A stretch of DNA of 64,000 bases. Source: Burkholderiaceae bacterium. GTDB lineage: Bacteria > Pseudomonadota > Gammaproteobacteria > Burkholderiales > Burkholderiaceae. This document shows, in pieces, positions 10,872 through 22,093 of the stretch. The translations under genes were made by a program, and so were the position numbers. The notes under the pieces are model-generated. The model saw only the letters and a list, made by a program, of their open reading frames with translations, was not told the origin of the DNA and ran no database searches. Within the stretch, counting starts at the first letter, position 1. Each line of letters starts with the position of its first letter. The stretch spans positions 1 to 64,000 of the forward strand of contig CANHPL010000004.1 of NCBI GenBank assembly GCA_947462685.1, read 5' to 3'.

Positions 10872-12704
10872 TTACCCTATCGAAACTGATTGAAGTTTTT
10901 TCTTTGCGCCATACCAAAGATTAACTACGCCACGTGAGAAAAATACCGCTGAAAACATCGAAGTCAAAATGCCTAGGCAGTGGACGATTGCAAATCCTTT
11001 AATTGGCCCAGAACCAAATGCTAGCAAAGCCAAACCAGCAATCAGAGTTGTTACATTTGAGTCGAAAATAGTTGCCCAAGCTTTATCAAAGCCTGTAGCT
11101 ATTGCTAATTGAGGGGCTGTTCCTTGACGTAATTCCTCGCGAATCCTCTCATTAATCAGAACGTTTGAGTCAATCGCCATACCCAAAGCCAGGGCCATCG
11201 CAGCAATACCTGGCAAGCTTAATGTTGCCTGTAACATGGATAAAATAGCAATTAAAAGTAAGAGATTGACAGCAAGTGCCACGACCGAAAACGCACCGAA
11301 CAACATGTAATAAGCAATCATAAAAATAGCGATAGCCAAAAAGCCATAAATCAGAGATTTAAAGCCTTTTTCGATATTTTCAGCACCAAGGCTCGGACCA
11401 ATAGTTCGTTCTTCAATAATCTCCATTGGCGCAGCTAAGGAACCGGCCCTTAATAGAAGCGCTAAATCATTGGCACTTTGAGTAGTTGGTTGCCCAGTAA
11501 TTTGAAATTTAGAACCAAACTCACCTTGAATTGTTGCAATGGTAAGAACTTCCCCTTTACCTTTTTCAAAAAGAATCATCCCCATCGGTTTTTGGAGATT
11601 CTCTCGAGTAACCTCTTGCATGGCTCGGCCACCAGCTGCATCAAGTGTCAAGTTGACAGAAGGGCGCTGGTTTTGATCAAAGCCAGCACTAGCATCAATA
11701 ATACGATCGCCTGTAATGATGATGGATTTTTTAAAGACGCCTTGACGATCACCAAACTTAAAAGCATCCATACCTAGTGGTGGAGATTCTTGCAACCCTA
11801 TACTTGATTGAACCGGATCCGCCAATCTTGCTTCGAGGGTTGCTGTTCGACCGATAATGTCTTTCGCCCTTGAAGTATCTTGCACGCCTGGAAGTTGAAC
11901 AATAATGCGATCATTACCTTGTTTTTGAATGACAGGTTCTTTTACAGCAAGCTCATTGACACGCTTATTCAAAGTGATGATATTTTGTTTTAGTGCATTT
12001 TCTTGAGTATCTTGAAGAGCGGCGGGCTTAAAAACGCCTGTTAACAAAAAAGAATCAGAAGTTTGAGTCAACTTAAAGTTCATATCTGGTACAGCGTCTA
12101 ATAAAACAGCATTTGCTTTATTGGCCTCATCCGCACTTGCAAATTTGATTACTAATTGGCCACTTGATTTATCGATACTTTGATAACGGATTGACTTATC
12201 ACGCAACCGACTTCGAGCGTCACTTGCTAATGCATTGAGTTTCTTATCAATAGCACCTTGCATATCCACTTTAAGTAAGAAATAAACTCCACCTCGTAAA
12301 TCGAGACCTAGGGGCATAGGAAATGCATTAATACTAGTCAAACTTTTTGGCGTATTGGATACTAATGACAAAGCAACAATATAATCAGGATTTTTGAGAT
12401 CAGGATTAACCTCTTTCTCAATAATGTCTTTCGCTTTTAATTGAGAGTCCGTATCGTTAAAACGAATTCTGATAACCCCATCAACAGTAGAATCTTCAAA
12501 ACCAGTTTGATTTTTTAGAAGATCTGCTTTTTGGAGTGCCGCATCTATTTTTTCATGTAACTTCGAATCTAATTTTAGACTAGAGCGTGCAGGAGCAATT
12601 TGAATCGCAGGAACCTCACCAAAAAGATTTGGAATTGAATAAATAACTCCTATGAGTAAGGCGACTCCAATAACGATGTATTTCCAAAGAGGGTAGCGAT
12701 TCAT
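10872..12704 (-). CDS. secD: Protein translocase subunit SecD
   Basis: Large membrane and periplasmic partner of SecF. The 610-residue protein opens with one transmembrane helix (MNRYPLWKYIVIGVALLIGV), then the periplasmic P1 head with LGLDLRGGVYFLLKVDM, RIIVQLPGVQDTSRAKDIIG and IIDASAGFDQNQRPSVNLTLD. Five C-terminal helices follow, with ALALGMAIDSNVLINERIRE, which holds the conserved acidic residue used in proton coupling. It lies 8 nt after yajC and 4 nt before secF. Confidence 0.97.
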   Translation of the reverse strand: MNRYPLWKYIVIGVALLIGVIYSIPNLFGEVPAIQIAPARSSLKLDSKLHEKIDAALQKADLLKNQTGFEDSTVDGVIRIRFNDTDSQLKAKDIIEKEVNPDLKNPDYIVALSLVSNTPKSLTSINAFPMPLGLDLRGGVYFLLKVDMQGAIDKKLNALASDARSRLRDKSIRYQSIDKSSGQLVIKFASADEANKANAVLLDAVPDMNFKLTQTSDSFLLTGVFKPAALQDTQENALKQNIITLNKRVNELAVKEPVIQKQGNDRIIVQLPGVQDTSRAKDIIGRTATLEARLADPVQSSIGLQESPPLGMDAFKFGDRQGVFKKSIIITGDRIIDASAGFDQNQRPSVNLTLDAAGGRAMQEVTRENLQKPMGMILFEKGKGEVLTIATIQGEFGSKFQITGQPTTQSANDLALLLRAGSLAAPMEIIEERTIGPSLGAENIEKGFKSLIYGFLAIAIFMIAYYMLFGAFSVVALAVNLLLLIAILSMLQATLSLPGIAAMALALGMAIDSNVLINERIREELRQGTAPQLAIATGFDKAWATIFDSNVTTLIAGLALLAFGSGPIKGFAIVHCLGILTSMFSAVFFSRGVVNLWYGAKKKLQSVSIG

Positions 12705-12712
12705 GCGTAAAC

Positions 12713-13039
12713 TTAGAGAGATTTGAGGGTGTCTTTGGGAAGAACAGCTGCAATAGCTGATTTTTGCATTTTGACAGTTAAATTGGCGGCTAACTCAACA
12801 CTAACGTACTGATCATTAAGTTCGGTAACTCTGCCCATTAAGCCACTTGCAGTAGAAACTTCATCGCCTTTTGCTACAGACTCTAGCATTGCTTTTAATT
12901 CCTTTTGACGCTTCATTTGAGGTCTGATCATAATGAAATAAAGCACAGCAAACATGCCGACCATCATGATGATTGAAGAAAGGCCACTATCAGCGCCACC
13001 AGCACCACCGAATTGGGCATATGCATTGTTTATAAACAT
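12713..13039 (-). CDS. yajC: Preprotein translocase subunit YajC
   Basis: Small single-pass inner-membrane protein that associates with SecDF. The 108-residue sequence has a transmembrane helix (IIMMVGMFAVLYFIMIRPQ) followed directly by the conserved QMKRQKELKAMLESVAKGDEV and a small cytoplasmic domain. An AAGGA ribosome site lies about 6 nt before the ATG. The 60-base gap to tgt upstream is short enough for co-transcription. Confidence 0.95.
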   Translation of the reverse strand: MFINNAYAQFGGAGGADSGLSSIIMMVGMFAVLYFIMIRPQMKRQKELKAMLESVAKGDEVSTASGLMGRVTELNDQYVSVELAANLTVKMQKSAIAAVLPKDTLKSL

Positions 13040-13099
13040 AAATAATCCTTAAAAGTGAGAAATTGGGTTGTTAATAAATTTAGTTTGATTTTAACGGAC

Positions 13100-15351
<2,252 letters not shown>

Positions 15352-15399
15352 AAAAGAACAATGGTAAATGGAATATTTTAAACGTAATACTTAAACTAA

Positions 15400-17460
15400 A
15401 TGGCAGAAAGTAAATCACCTTTATCTCGTCTTGGGTTGAATACACCGGCATCGCTCGCTTTGCACTTGCCCATTCGATATGAAGATGAGACCGCACTTAT
15501 CTCCATTAAGCAAGCCATCTCAGGGATTAGTTTAGACCCAGTCCAAACACAAGGTACAGTGATTCAATGTGAAGTGAAATTTCGTCCACGTCGACAATTA
15601 GTCGTTGTAATTGCCGATGATGAAGGTGAATTAATTCTGCGCTTTTTAAATTTCTACCCAAGTCAACAAAAACAAATGGCGTTAGGAAATTTCTTAAGGG
15701 TACGAGGCGAAGTCAAGCCAGGGTTTTTTGGCCCTGAAATAGTTCACCCTGCGGTGAAATCTGTATTACCGCAAACACCCTTGCCGGATCAGTTAACCCC
15801 TATTTATTCAACGATTGCAGGAGTTAGTCAATTAATTGTTCGGCGGGGAATTGAAAAAGGATTAAAAGATATTTCAGTCAAGCAATTTCTCAGAGAAATC
15901 ATTCCTCTTCAGCAAATTGATGATCCAAAGTATGCCTTTCTAAAAGAACTTCCAAGTCTGGAGGAATCGATTTTCACATTGCATTACCCAACCCCACAAT
16001 CAGATAAAAACACTTTATTAGAGAGAACCCACCCTGCTTGGCGAAGAGTTCAATTTGAGGAGCTACTAGCGCAACAAATATCTTTACAAAGAGCGCACAT
16101 TGAAAGAAAAAAAAGAAAGTCTGTGCAAATGCCACTTCGAAAGAGCGGCTTAGTTAAAGAACTTTTAAAGTTATTGCCATTTCATCTAACCAATTCACAG
16201 CAAAAGGTATGGAAAGAAATTGCACATGATTTAGCAAATACATATCCAATGAATCGCCTTTTACAAGGAGATGTTGGTAGTGGAAAAACGGCAGTTGCAG
16301 CATTAGCTGCTGCGCATGCAATTGATCAAGGTTACCAAGTAGCTTTTATGGCCCCGACAGAAATTCTTGCAGAACAGCACTATCAAAAGCTGTTGCCGTG
16401 GTTTTCGCAGCTAAATATTGAAATCACTTGGTTAACTGGAAGTTTAAAGGCCAAAGATAAGAAAGTGGCTCAGGAAAAAATCAGTAGTGGTCAAGCACAA
16501 CTCGCGATTGGTACTCATGCTCTAATTCAAGAAGGCGTTGAATTTTCTCATTTGGGGCTTGCCATTATTGATGAACAGCATCGATTTGGCGTTCGCCAGC
16601 GATTGCAATTTCATGGACAGCAGGGCGATGAAGCAATTTATGCACATCAATTGATGATGTCAGCCACCCCCATTCCTAGAACATTGGCAATGACCTATTA
16701 TGCGGATTTGGAAGTGTCTGTGATTGATGAATTACCACCAGGTAGAACACCTGTTATAACAAAAACATTGAGAGACTCTAGACGTCCTGAGGTTGTTTTT
16801 GGCATCCGTGAAGAGTTAAAAAAGGGGCGTCAGGCCTATTGGGTGTGCCCATTAATTGAGGAGTCAGAAGTACTACAATTACAAACAGTTGTTGATACCT
16901 ATGATGCCCTAAGTCATGAATTAGCGGAATTTAAAGTTGGTATGATTCATGGGAAGATGTCGAGTGAAGATAAGTCGAACATTATGCAAGAATTCAAACA
17001 AGGCGGTCTTCAATTGTTGGTTAGTACAACGGTTATCGAAGTTGGAGTCGATGTTCCTAATGCAAGCTTAATGGTTATAGAACATGCGGAACGTTTTGGT
17101 TATTCACAAATACATCAGCTTCGTGGTCGGGTTGGGCGAGGCAAAGTTGAATCCGTATGTATATTGCTCTATGGCGAACAGTTGTCGACGGCCGCCAAAG
17201 AAAGGCTTAAGGTCTTACGTGAAAATACCGATGGTTTTGTGATTGCAGAACATGACTTATTATTGCGCGGACCAGGAGATTTATTGGGCTCAAGACAGTC
17301 TGGCGAAACTATGTTGCGCTTTGTTGATTTACAAAGGGATGCTTGGTTAGTATCTCTCGTAAAAGATTTTGCACATGATATATTAAATACATCCCCACAA
17401 TTAGCGGAACTTCATTTGCAACGTTGGTTAGGGTCTCGCGTAGATTATCTTAAAGCTTAA
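15400..17460 (+). CDS. recG: ATP-dependent DNA helicase RecG
   Basis: Superfamily 2 helicase that remodels stalled replication forks and Holliday junctions. The 686-residue protein has an N-terminal wedge/OB domain (residues about 1-180), then Walker A GDVGSGKTAVAAL, the DEQH-type Walker B IIDEQHRFGVRQR, SATPIPRTLAMT, VSTTVIEVGVDVPNA and QLRGRVGRGK. The start at MAESKSPLSRLGLNTP agrees with other RecG N-termini. The stop is 1 nt before the oxyR ATG. Confidence 0.97.
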   Translation: MAESKSPLSRLGLNTPASLALHLPIRYEDETALISIKQAISGISLDPVQTQGTVIQCEVKFRPRRQLVVVIADDEGELILRFLNFYPSQQKQMALGNFLRVRGEVKPGFFGPEIVHPAVKSVLPQTPLPDQLTPIYSTIAGVSQLIVRRGIEKGLKDISVKQFLREIIPLQQIDDPKYAFLKELPSLEESIFTLHYPTPQSDKNTLLERTHPAWRRVQFEELLAQQISLQRAHIERKKRKSVQMPLRKSGLVKELLKLLPFHLTNSQQKVWKEIAHDLANTYPMNRLLQGDVGSGKTAVAALAAAHAIDQGYQVAFMAPTEILAEQHYQKLLPWFSQLNIEITWLTGSLKAKDKKVAQEKISSGQAQLAIGTHALIQEGVEFSHLGLAIIDEQHRFGVRQRLQFHGQQGDEAIYAHQLMMSATPIPRTLAMTYYADLEVSVIDELPPGRTPVITKTLRDSRRPEVVFGIREELKKGRQAYWVCPLIEESEVLQLQTVVDTYDALSHELAEFKVGMIHGKMSSEDKSNIMQEFKQGGLQLLVSTTVIEVGVDVPNASLMVIEHAERFGYSQIHQLRGRVGRGKVESVCILLYGEQLSTAAKERLKVLRENTDGFVIAEHDLLLRGPGDLLGSRQSGETMLRFVDLQRDAWLVSLVKDFAHDILNTSPQLAELHLQRWLGSRVDYLKA

Positions 17461-17461
17461 A

Positions 17462-18385
17462 ATGACGCTTACTGAACTTCGATATATTGTGGCTGTGGCA
17501 AAAGAAAAGCATTTTGGTCGTGCTTCACAAACCTGCTTCGTTTCTCAACCTACCTTATCAGTAGCAGTTAAAAAACTAGAAGATGAACTTGGAGTACAAA
17601 TTTTCCAAAGACAAACGGGTGATATTACGTTAACCCCTCAAGGAAAATTATTAATTGAGCAAGCACATCGTATTTTAGATGAAGCAAAGCGTTTTTCAGA
17701 AATGGCAAAAATTGGGGTGGATCCCATGAAAGGCCCAATTCGTTTAGGGGCCATCTACACAATTGCACCATATTTATTGCCAAGACTAGTCCGTCAGGCA
17801 AAAGATAGTTTGCCAGAAATTCCATTATTTCTATATGAGACATTTACAGCTTCTATCCTAGAAATGATTAAACAAGATGAATTAGACTGTGCAATTTTGG
17901 CAGAGCCATTCAACACATCTGGTTTGGAAATCATCGAATTGTATGATGAGCCATATTTAGTTACTGTACCAGTTACACATGAATGGAAAAACCGTACCTC
18001 AATTGAACCTCATGAATTAGCATCGCAGAATATGCTTCTATTAGGAGCGGGGCACTGCTTTCGCGATCATGTATTGCAAGTATGTCCCGAACTGAACCGT
18101 GCAAAATTTTTATTTGAAGAAGGACCTAAGAATTATGAAGGATCTTCTTTAGAAACAATTCGACAAATGGTGATGGGTGGTATTGGAATTTCGGTATTGC
18201 CACGTGCTGCAGTTTCCCCTCACGATCGAAAAGAAACCTTGGTTAAATACATACCATTTGCAGACCCTCAACCATCAAGACGTGTCGTTTTAGCCCACAG
18301 AAAAGGTCACGTTCGATCTCCAGCAGTTCACGCACTTGCAAAAATCATCAAGTATTGTGAATTAAACGATATGAAATGGTTGTAA
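17462..18385 (+). CDS. oxyR: Hydrogen peroxide-inducible LysR regulator OxyR
   Basis: LysR-family activator of peroxide-defence genes. The 307-residue protein has the N-terminal winged helix-turn-helix (MTLTELRYIVAVAKEKHFGR, SQPTLSVAVKKLEDELG) and the sensing segment GAGHCFRDHVLQVCPEL. By count the two cysteines are residues 199 and 208, the same numbering as the disulfide switch of E. coli OxyR, so peroxide sensing is very likely. It sits 1 nt after recG and 1 nt before ubiA. A recG/oxyR operon is known in Pseudomonas, though in the other order. Confidence 0.95.
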   Translation: MTLTELRYIVAVAKEKHFGRASQTCFVSQPTLSVAVKKLEDELGVQIFQRQTGDITLTPQGKLLIEQAHRILDEAKRFSEMAKIGVDPMKGPIRLGAIYTIAPYLLPRLVRQAKDSLPEIPLFLYETFTASILEMIKQDELDCAILAEPFNTSGLEIIELYDEPYLVTVPVTHEWKNRTSIEPHELASQNMLLLGAGHCFRDHVLQVCPELNRAKFLFEEGPKNYEGSSLETIRQMVMGGIGISVLPRAAVSPHDRKETLVKYIPFADPQPSRRVVLAHRKGHVRSPAVHALAKIIKYCELNDMKWL

Positions 18386-18386
18386 C

Positions 18387-19250
18387 ATGAGTTTGCTTGA
18401 TCGATTCATTCAATACGCTTTCCTAGTTAGACTGCATAAGCCAATTGGAACCGTTTTATTACTTTGGCCGACGTTATGGGCATTATGGTTTGCAAGCCAT
18501 GGGCAACCTTCAATAGAACATATCTTGATATTTTCATTAGGAACTTTACTGATGCGAAGTGCAGGGTGTGCGGTGAATGACTATGTAGATCGTGATTTTG
18601 ATCGACATGTAAAACGAACTGAAAAAAGGCCTCTTACCTCAGGAAAAATTAATGGAAAAGAAACATTAATGGTGGCAGGAACATTGGCATTGATTGCCTT
18701 TGCTTTAGTTTTACGCCTTAATTGGCTAACGATTCAATTATCTTTTGTTGCTTTATTGATTGCAGTAATTTATCCATTTACAAAACGATTTTTTTCAATG
18801 CCTCAGGCTGTATTAGGGGTTGCATTTGGATTCGGAATACCCATGACTTATGCTGCTGAGTTAAATGAAGTTCCTTGGCAAGCCTGGCTGATGTTATTGG
18901 GTAATATCTTTTGGGCGATCGCCTATGACACTGCATATGCAATGGTTGATCGAGATGATGATATAAAAATTGGTATAAAAACCTCGGCGATTACTTTTGG
19001 CGAATATGAAGTAACTGCGATAGTGACTTGCTATATGTTATTTTTTGCAATTATGGCCTTTTTAGCCAAATTAGAAAACTTAAATATTTACTTTTGGATT
19101 GGTTGGGGTGCATCGATACTTTGCGCAGTGTATCACTACACTTTAGTAAAAACAAGAGATCGCATCAAATGCTTTGCCGCGTTTAATCATAATAATTGGC
19201 TTGGCGCTATACTTTTTTTAGGTGTGGCTTTGGCTTATTATTTGGGATAA
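18387..19250 (+). CDS. ubiA: 4-hydroxybenzoate octaprenyltransferase
   Basis: Integral membrane prenyltransferase that attaches the polyprenyl tail to 4-hydroxybenzoate in ubiquinone synthesis. The 287-residue protein is mostly transmembrane helices. It shows both aspartate-rich motifs: NDYVDRDFDRHVKRTEKRPL near residue 65 and AMVDRDDDIKIGIKTSA near residue 187, which bind the Mg2+-diphosphate of the isoprenoid. It is last of three tightly packed genes (recG-oxyR-ubiA) and ends back to back with proC on the opposite strand. Confidence 0.96.
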   Translation: MSLLDRFIQYAFLVRLHKPIGTVLLLWPTLWALWFASHGQPSIEHILIFSLGTLLMRSAGCAVNDYVDRDFDRHVKRTEKRPLTSGKINGKETLMVAGTLALIAFALVLRLNWLTIQLSFVALLIAVIYPFTKRFFSMPQAVLGVAFGFGIPMTYAAELNEVPWQAWLMLLGNIFWAIAYDTAYAMVDRDDDIKIGIKTSAITFGEYEVTAIVTCYMLFFAIMAFLAKLENLNIYFWIGWGASILCAVYHYTLVKTRDRIKCFAAFNHNNWLGAILFLGVALAYYLG

Positions 19251-20102
19251 TTATTTCTTACTAAACTCATCACCCATTTCTTTGGCGCGTTGATTTGCGG
19301 CCTTTACAGCATCTTCTAAAGCCGTCCCCCAAGCCCGTTGATTGAGTATTTCTAAAGCAGCAAAAGTAGTACCTCCTTTTGAGGTAACTTTTTCTCTTAG
19401 TTGACTAGCTGAATCGGAAGAAGTTAAGGCTAATTGACCAGCCCCAATGACAGTTTGAGTTGCTAATAACTTAGACTGTTCTGCTGTTAAGCCTAATTGA
19501 AGACCACTATTGGTAAGATGCTCGATCATAGAAAATACATAAGCCGGACCACTTCCAGAAATAGCCGTAACTGCATCAAGTAGACCCTCTTGATTAACCC
19601 AGAGTGAGGCGCCTATTGATTGACAAACCGTGTTAATCAACTGAGTATCTTGTTGATTAACATGTTGACCAGCATATAAACCGGTCATCCCTTTTTGAAT
19701 CAATGCGGGGGTATTGGGCATGGCGCGCACAATCCTTGAATGGCCTAATTGATTAGCTATGTCTGCAATCCTAACCCCAGCAACAATACTAAGAGTTAAT
19801 ATTTGTGGACCAGATAAATGCGTAAGACTGATATTCAATTGTGTAATTGCCTCTAAGAGTTGCTGAGGTTTGACGCACAAAACAATTAATTGAGAAACTT
19901 CAAGAAAGTTTCCACATTGAGAGACATCCGTTGCTGTACGAATATGAAACTTATCACTTAAATAATTTCTTGCGGTTGGGAGTGGGTCTATAGCTAATAA
20001 ATTATTAGGTAAAAAACCTTGCTGAAGGAGGCCACTGATCATAGCGCTGGCCATATTGCCACCGCCTAAAAATGAAATTTTAATGTTTTCAGATGCTGTC
20101 AT
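19251..20102 (-). CDS. proC: Pyrroline-5-carboxylate reductase
   Basis: Last step of proline synthesis, NAD(P)H-dependent. The 283-residue protein has the Rossmann start ISFLGGGNMASAMISGLL, VLCVKPQQL, RIVRAMPNTPALIQKGMTGLY and the C-terminal signature GSGPAYVFSMIEHLTNSGLQLGL with LREKVTSKGGTT. Its ATG overlaps the 3' end of the yggS-family gene by 4 nt; this yggS-proC pairing is very common in proteobacteria. Confidence 0.96.
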   Translation of the reverse strand: MTASENIKISFLGGGNMASAMISGLLQQGFLPNNLLAIDPLPTARNYLSDKFHIRTATDVSQCGNFLEVSQLIVLCVKPQQLLEAITQLNISLTHLSGPQILTLSIVAGVRIADIANQLGHSRIVRAMPNTPALIQKGMTGLYAGQHVNQQDTQLINTVCQSIGASLWVNQEGLLDAVTAISGSGPAYVFSMIEHLTNSGLQLGLTAEQSKLLATQTVIGAGQLALTSSDSASQLREKVTSKGGTTFAALEILNQRAWGTALEDAVKAANQRAKEMGDEFSKK

Positions 20103-20830
20103 TGTGCGGTATTTAAGTCTTCCTGATCTTCTTCAATATTACGGGCACCAAATATGGCAGTACCAATCCTTACCATCGTACTACCTGCTAGTATCGACTG
20201 CTCTAAGTCATCAGACATTCCAATCGATAAAGTATCAAATTGAGTCCTAAATTGATTTTTCATTAAGTGTTTTTGTATTTCAATAAATAATTGATGAAAC
20301 TCTTTCATCGATTGTAATGATGCACCAGGTTCAGGAATCGCCATTAAACCGCGAAGAGATAAATTTGGTAGTTTAACCAAGTCCATGCAAGTCAACAAAG
20401 CTTCGCTAGGAGTGACACCGTTTTTTGAAGATTCACCAGAAATGTTAACCTGTAAGCAAATATTTAAATTATTTAAGTCGAGCGGTCTTTGCTCAGAAAG
20501 TCTTTGTGCAATCTTTAGACGATTGATACTTTGAACCCAATCAAATGATTCGGCAATAAAGCGAGTTTTATTACTTTGGATTGGACCTATAAAGTGCCAA
20601 GTGATCTGCTGACGAATATCCTGTAGAGCGGCAATTTTATCAACACCCTCTTGGACATAGTTTTCTCCAAAAGCAATTTGACCCGCTTCATATGCGGCCC
20701 TCACCATTTCTGCGGAATGTTTTTTTGAAACAGCAACTAGGCCAACATCCTTTTTATCCCTTTTTGCAATTTCACACGCGCGTTGAATGCGACTGCTTAC
20801 TTGTAAAAGATTTTCTGCGATAGCGCTCAT
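20099..20830 (-). CDS. yggS: Pyridoxal 5'-phosphate homeostasis protein (YggS/PLPBP family)
   Basis: PLP-binding protein without a known catalytic reaction, needed for vitamin B6 and amino acid homeostasis. The 243-residue protein has VGLVAVSKKHSAEMVRAAYE with the PLP lysine, FGENYVQEGVDKI, WHFIGPIQSNKTRFIAE and the C-terminal LSIGMSDDLEQSILAGSTMVRIG phosphate-binding region. It lies 4 nt after glcF and overlaps proC by 4 nt. Confidence 0.94.
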   Translation of the reverse strand: MSAIAENLLQVSSRIQRACEIAKRDKKDVGLVAVSKKHSAEMVRAAYEAGQIAFGENYVQEGVDKIAALQDIRQQITWHFIGPIQSNKTRFIAESFDWVQSINRLKIAQRLSEQRPLDLNNLNICLQVNISGESSKNGVTPSEALLTCMDLVKLPNLSLRGLMAIPEPGASLQSMKEFHQLFIEIQKHLMKNQFRTQFDTLSIGMSDDLEQSILAGSTMVRIGTAIFGARNIEEDQEDLNTAQ

Positions 20831-20834
20831 GAGA

Positions 20835-22091
20835 TTAGGATGCTTTTGATATCAATTGATCAACAATTTCTATCCAATGAGTGACTGGGAGTTGATCATT
20901 CTGTAAATGAGTAATACAACCAATATTACCCGATACAATAAATTCAGATTGGTTCGTATGACATGCCTGCATCAGATGATTTAATTTTTGTTCACGCAAT
21001 AGTGTTGATAACGATTCTTGCAAAATGGAATACGTCCCTGCTGAACCACAACACAAGTGACTATCCTGACAAAGATTAGTTTTTACACCCAATTGTGAAA
21101 GTACACTTTCTACTTTTCCTTGAATTTTCTGGCCATGTTGAAGTGTACAGGGAGGATGATAAGTTACTCCAGGCTTTGCGCTCGCACCAATTTTGGCTTG
21201 TAGTTGGTCGATGTAATCTGGCAAAATTTCACTAATATCTTTTGTTAAGGAGCTAATTTTTTGAGCTTTAGCGGCATATTGAGGATCTTCACGTAAAAGA
21301 TAACCATAATCTTTGACCATGACACCACATCCAGAAGCATTCATTACGATGGCTGAGATATTTTCTTTTTCAATGACTGGCCACCATGCATCGATATTTC
21401 TTCGTATCTCACTTTGAGCACCGGTATGATCATTTAAATGGTGCTTTAATGCGCCACAACAACCAGCGGCGTTAGGTGTTATTAATTCAATCTGTAAAAA
21501 ATGAAGAACTCGCTCAGTAGCCTCGTTAATATTGGGCAACATGCTCGGTTGAACACAACCAGCCAAAAACAACATTTTTTCTTTAAATTCTGAGGAGTGG
21601 TTATATGTAATTGGACGATTAAAAAAAGATGTTGGAATTTTTTTCTGAAGTGATTTAGGTAAGGCAGGTCTAATCGTGCGCCCTATTTTCATGGCCGGCG
21701 AAAAAATTGCAGGCCTAGTTAATGTTTCTTTTAACAACCACCTGACAACACGCTCTTTAATGGGCCTTGCAGGAGTTTGCTCTTCCGCCCATTTTCTACC
21801 AATATCCAAAAGGTGTCCATATTGAACCCCACTTGGGCAAGTGCTTTCGCAATTCCTACAAGTTAAGCAACGATCTAAATGAGTACGTGTTTTCTCAGTA
21901 GCGATGGCACCTTCTGCCATTTGTTTGATGAGGTAAATTCGTCCACGAGGACCATCAAGTTCATCACCTAAAAGTTGATAAGTTGGGCAAGTAGCCGTAC
22001 AAAAGCCGCAATGTACACAATTAGATAAAAGCTTTTGTGCTTCTAATCCTTCAGGATCATTGGCTAAAAGTGGAGATAAATCAGTTTGCAT
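20835..22091 (-). CDS. glcF: Glycolate oxidase iron-sulfur subunit
   Basis: Electron-transfer subunit of membrane-associated glycolate dehydrogenase. The 418-residue protein has two [4Fe-4S] ferredoxin motifs, CVHCGFCTATCPTY and CLTCRNCESTCPSG, within the first 95 residues. Two cysteine-rich CCG domains follow (AAGCCGALKHH and SHLCCGSAGTYSI), as in GlpC and HdrB-like proteins. It is preceded by glcE with a 2-nt gap. With GlcD and GlcE it would oxidise glycolate released by algae, a plausible carbon or energy source for freshwater bacteria. Confidence 0.95.
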   Translation of the reverse strand: MQTDLSPLLANDPEGLEAQKLLSNCVHCGFCTATCPTYQLLGDELDGPRGRIYLIKQMAEGAIATEKTRTHLDRCLTCRNCESTCPSGVQYGHLLDIGRKWAEEQTPARPIKERVVRWLLKETLTRPAIFSPAMKIGRTIRPALPKSLQKKIPTSFFNRPITYNHSSEFKEKMLFLAGCVQPSMLPNINEATERVLHFLQIELITPNAAGCCGALKHHLNDHTGAQSEIRRNIDAWWPVIEKENISAIVMNASGCGVMVKDYGYLLREDPQYAAKAQKISSLTKDISEILPDYIDQLQAKIGASAKPGVTYHPPCTLQHGQKIQGKVESVLSQLGVKTNLCQDSHLCCGSAGTYSILQESLSTLLREQKLNHLMQACHTNQSEFIVSGNIGCITHLQNDQLPVTHWIEIVDQLISKAS

Positions 22092-22093
22092 AA

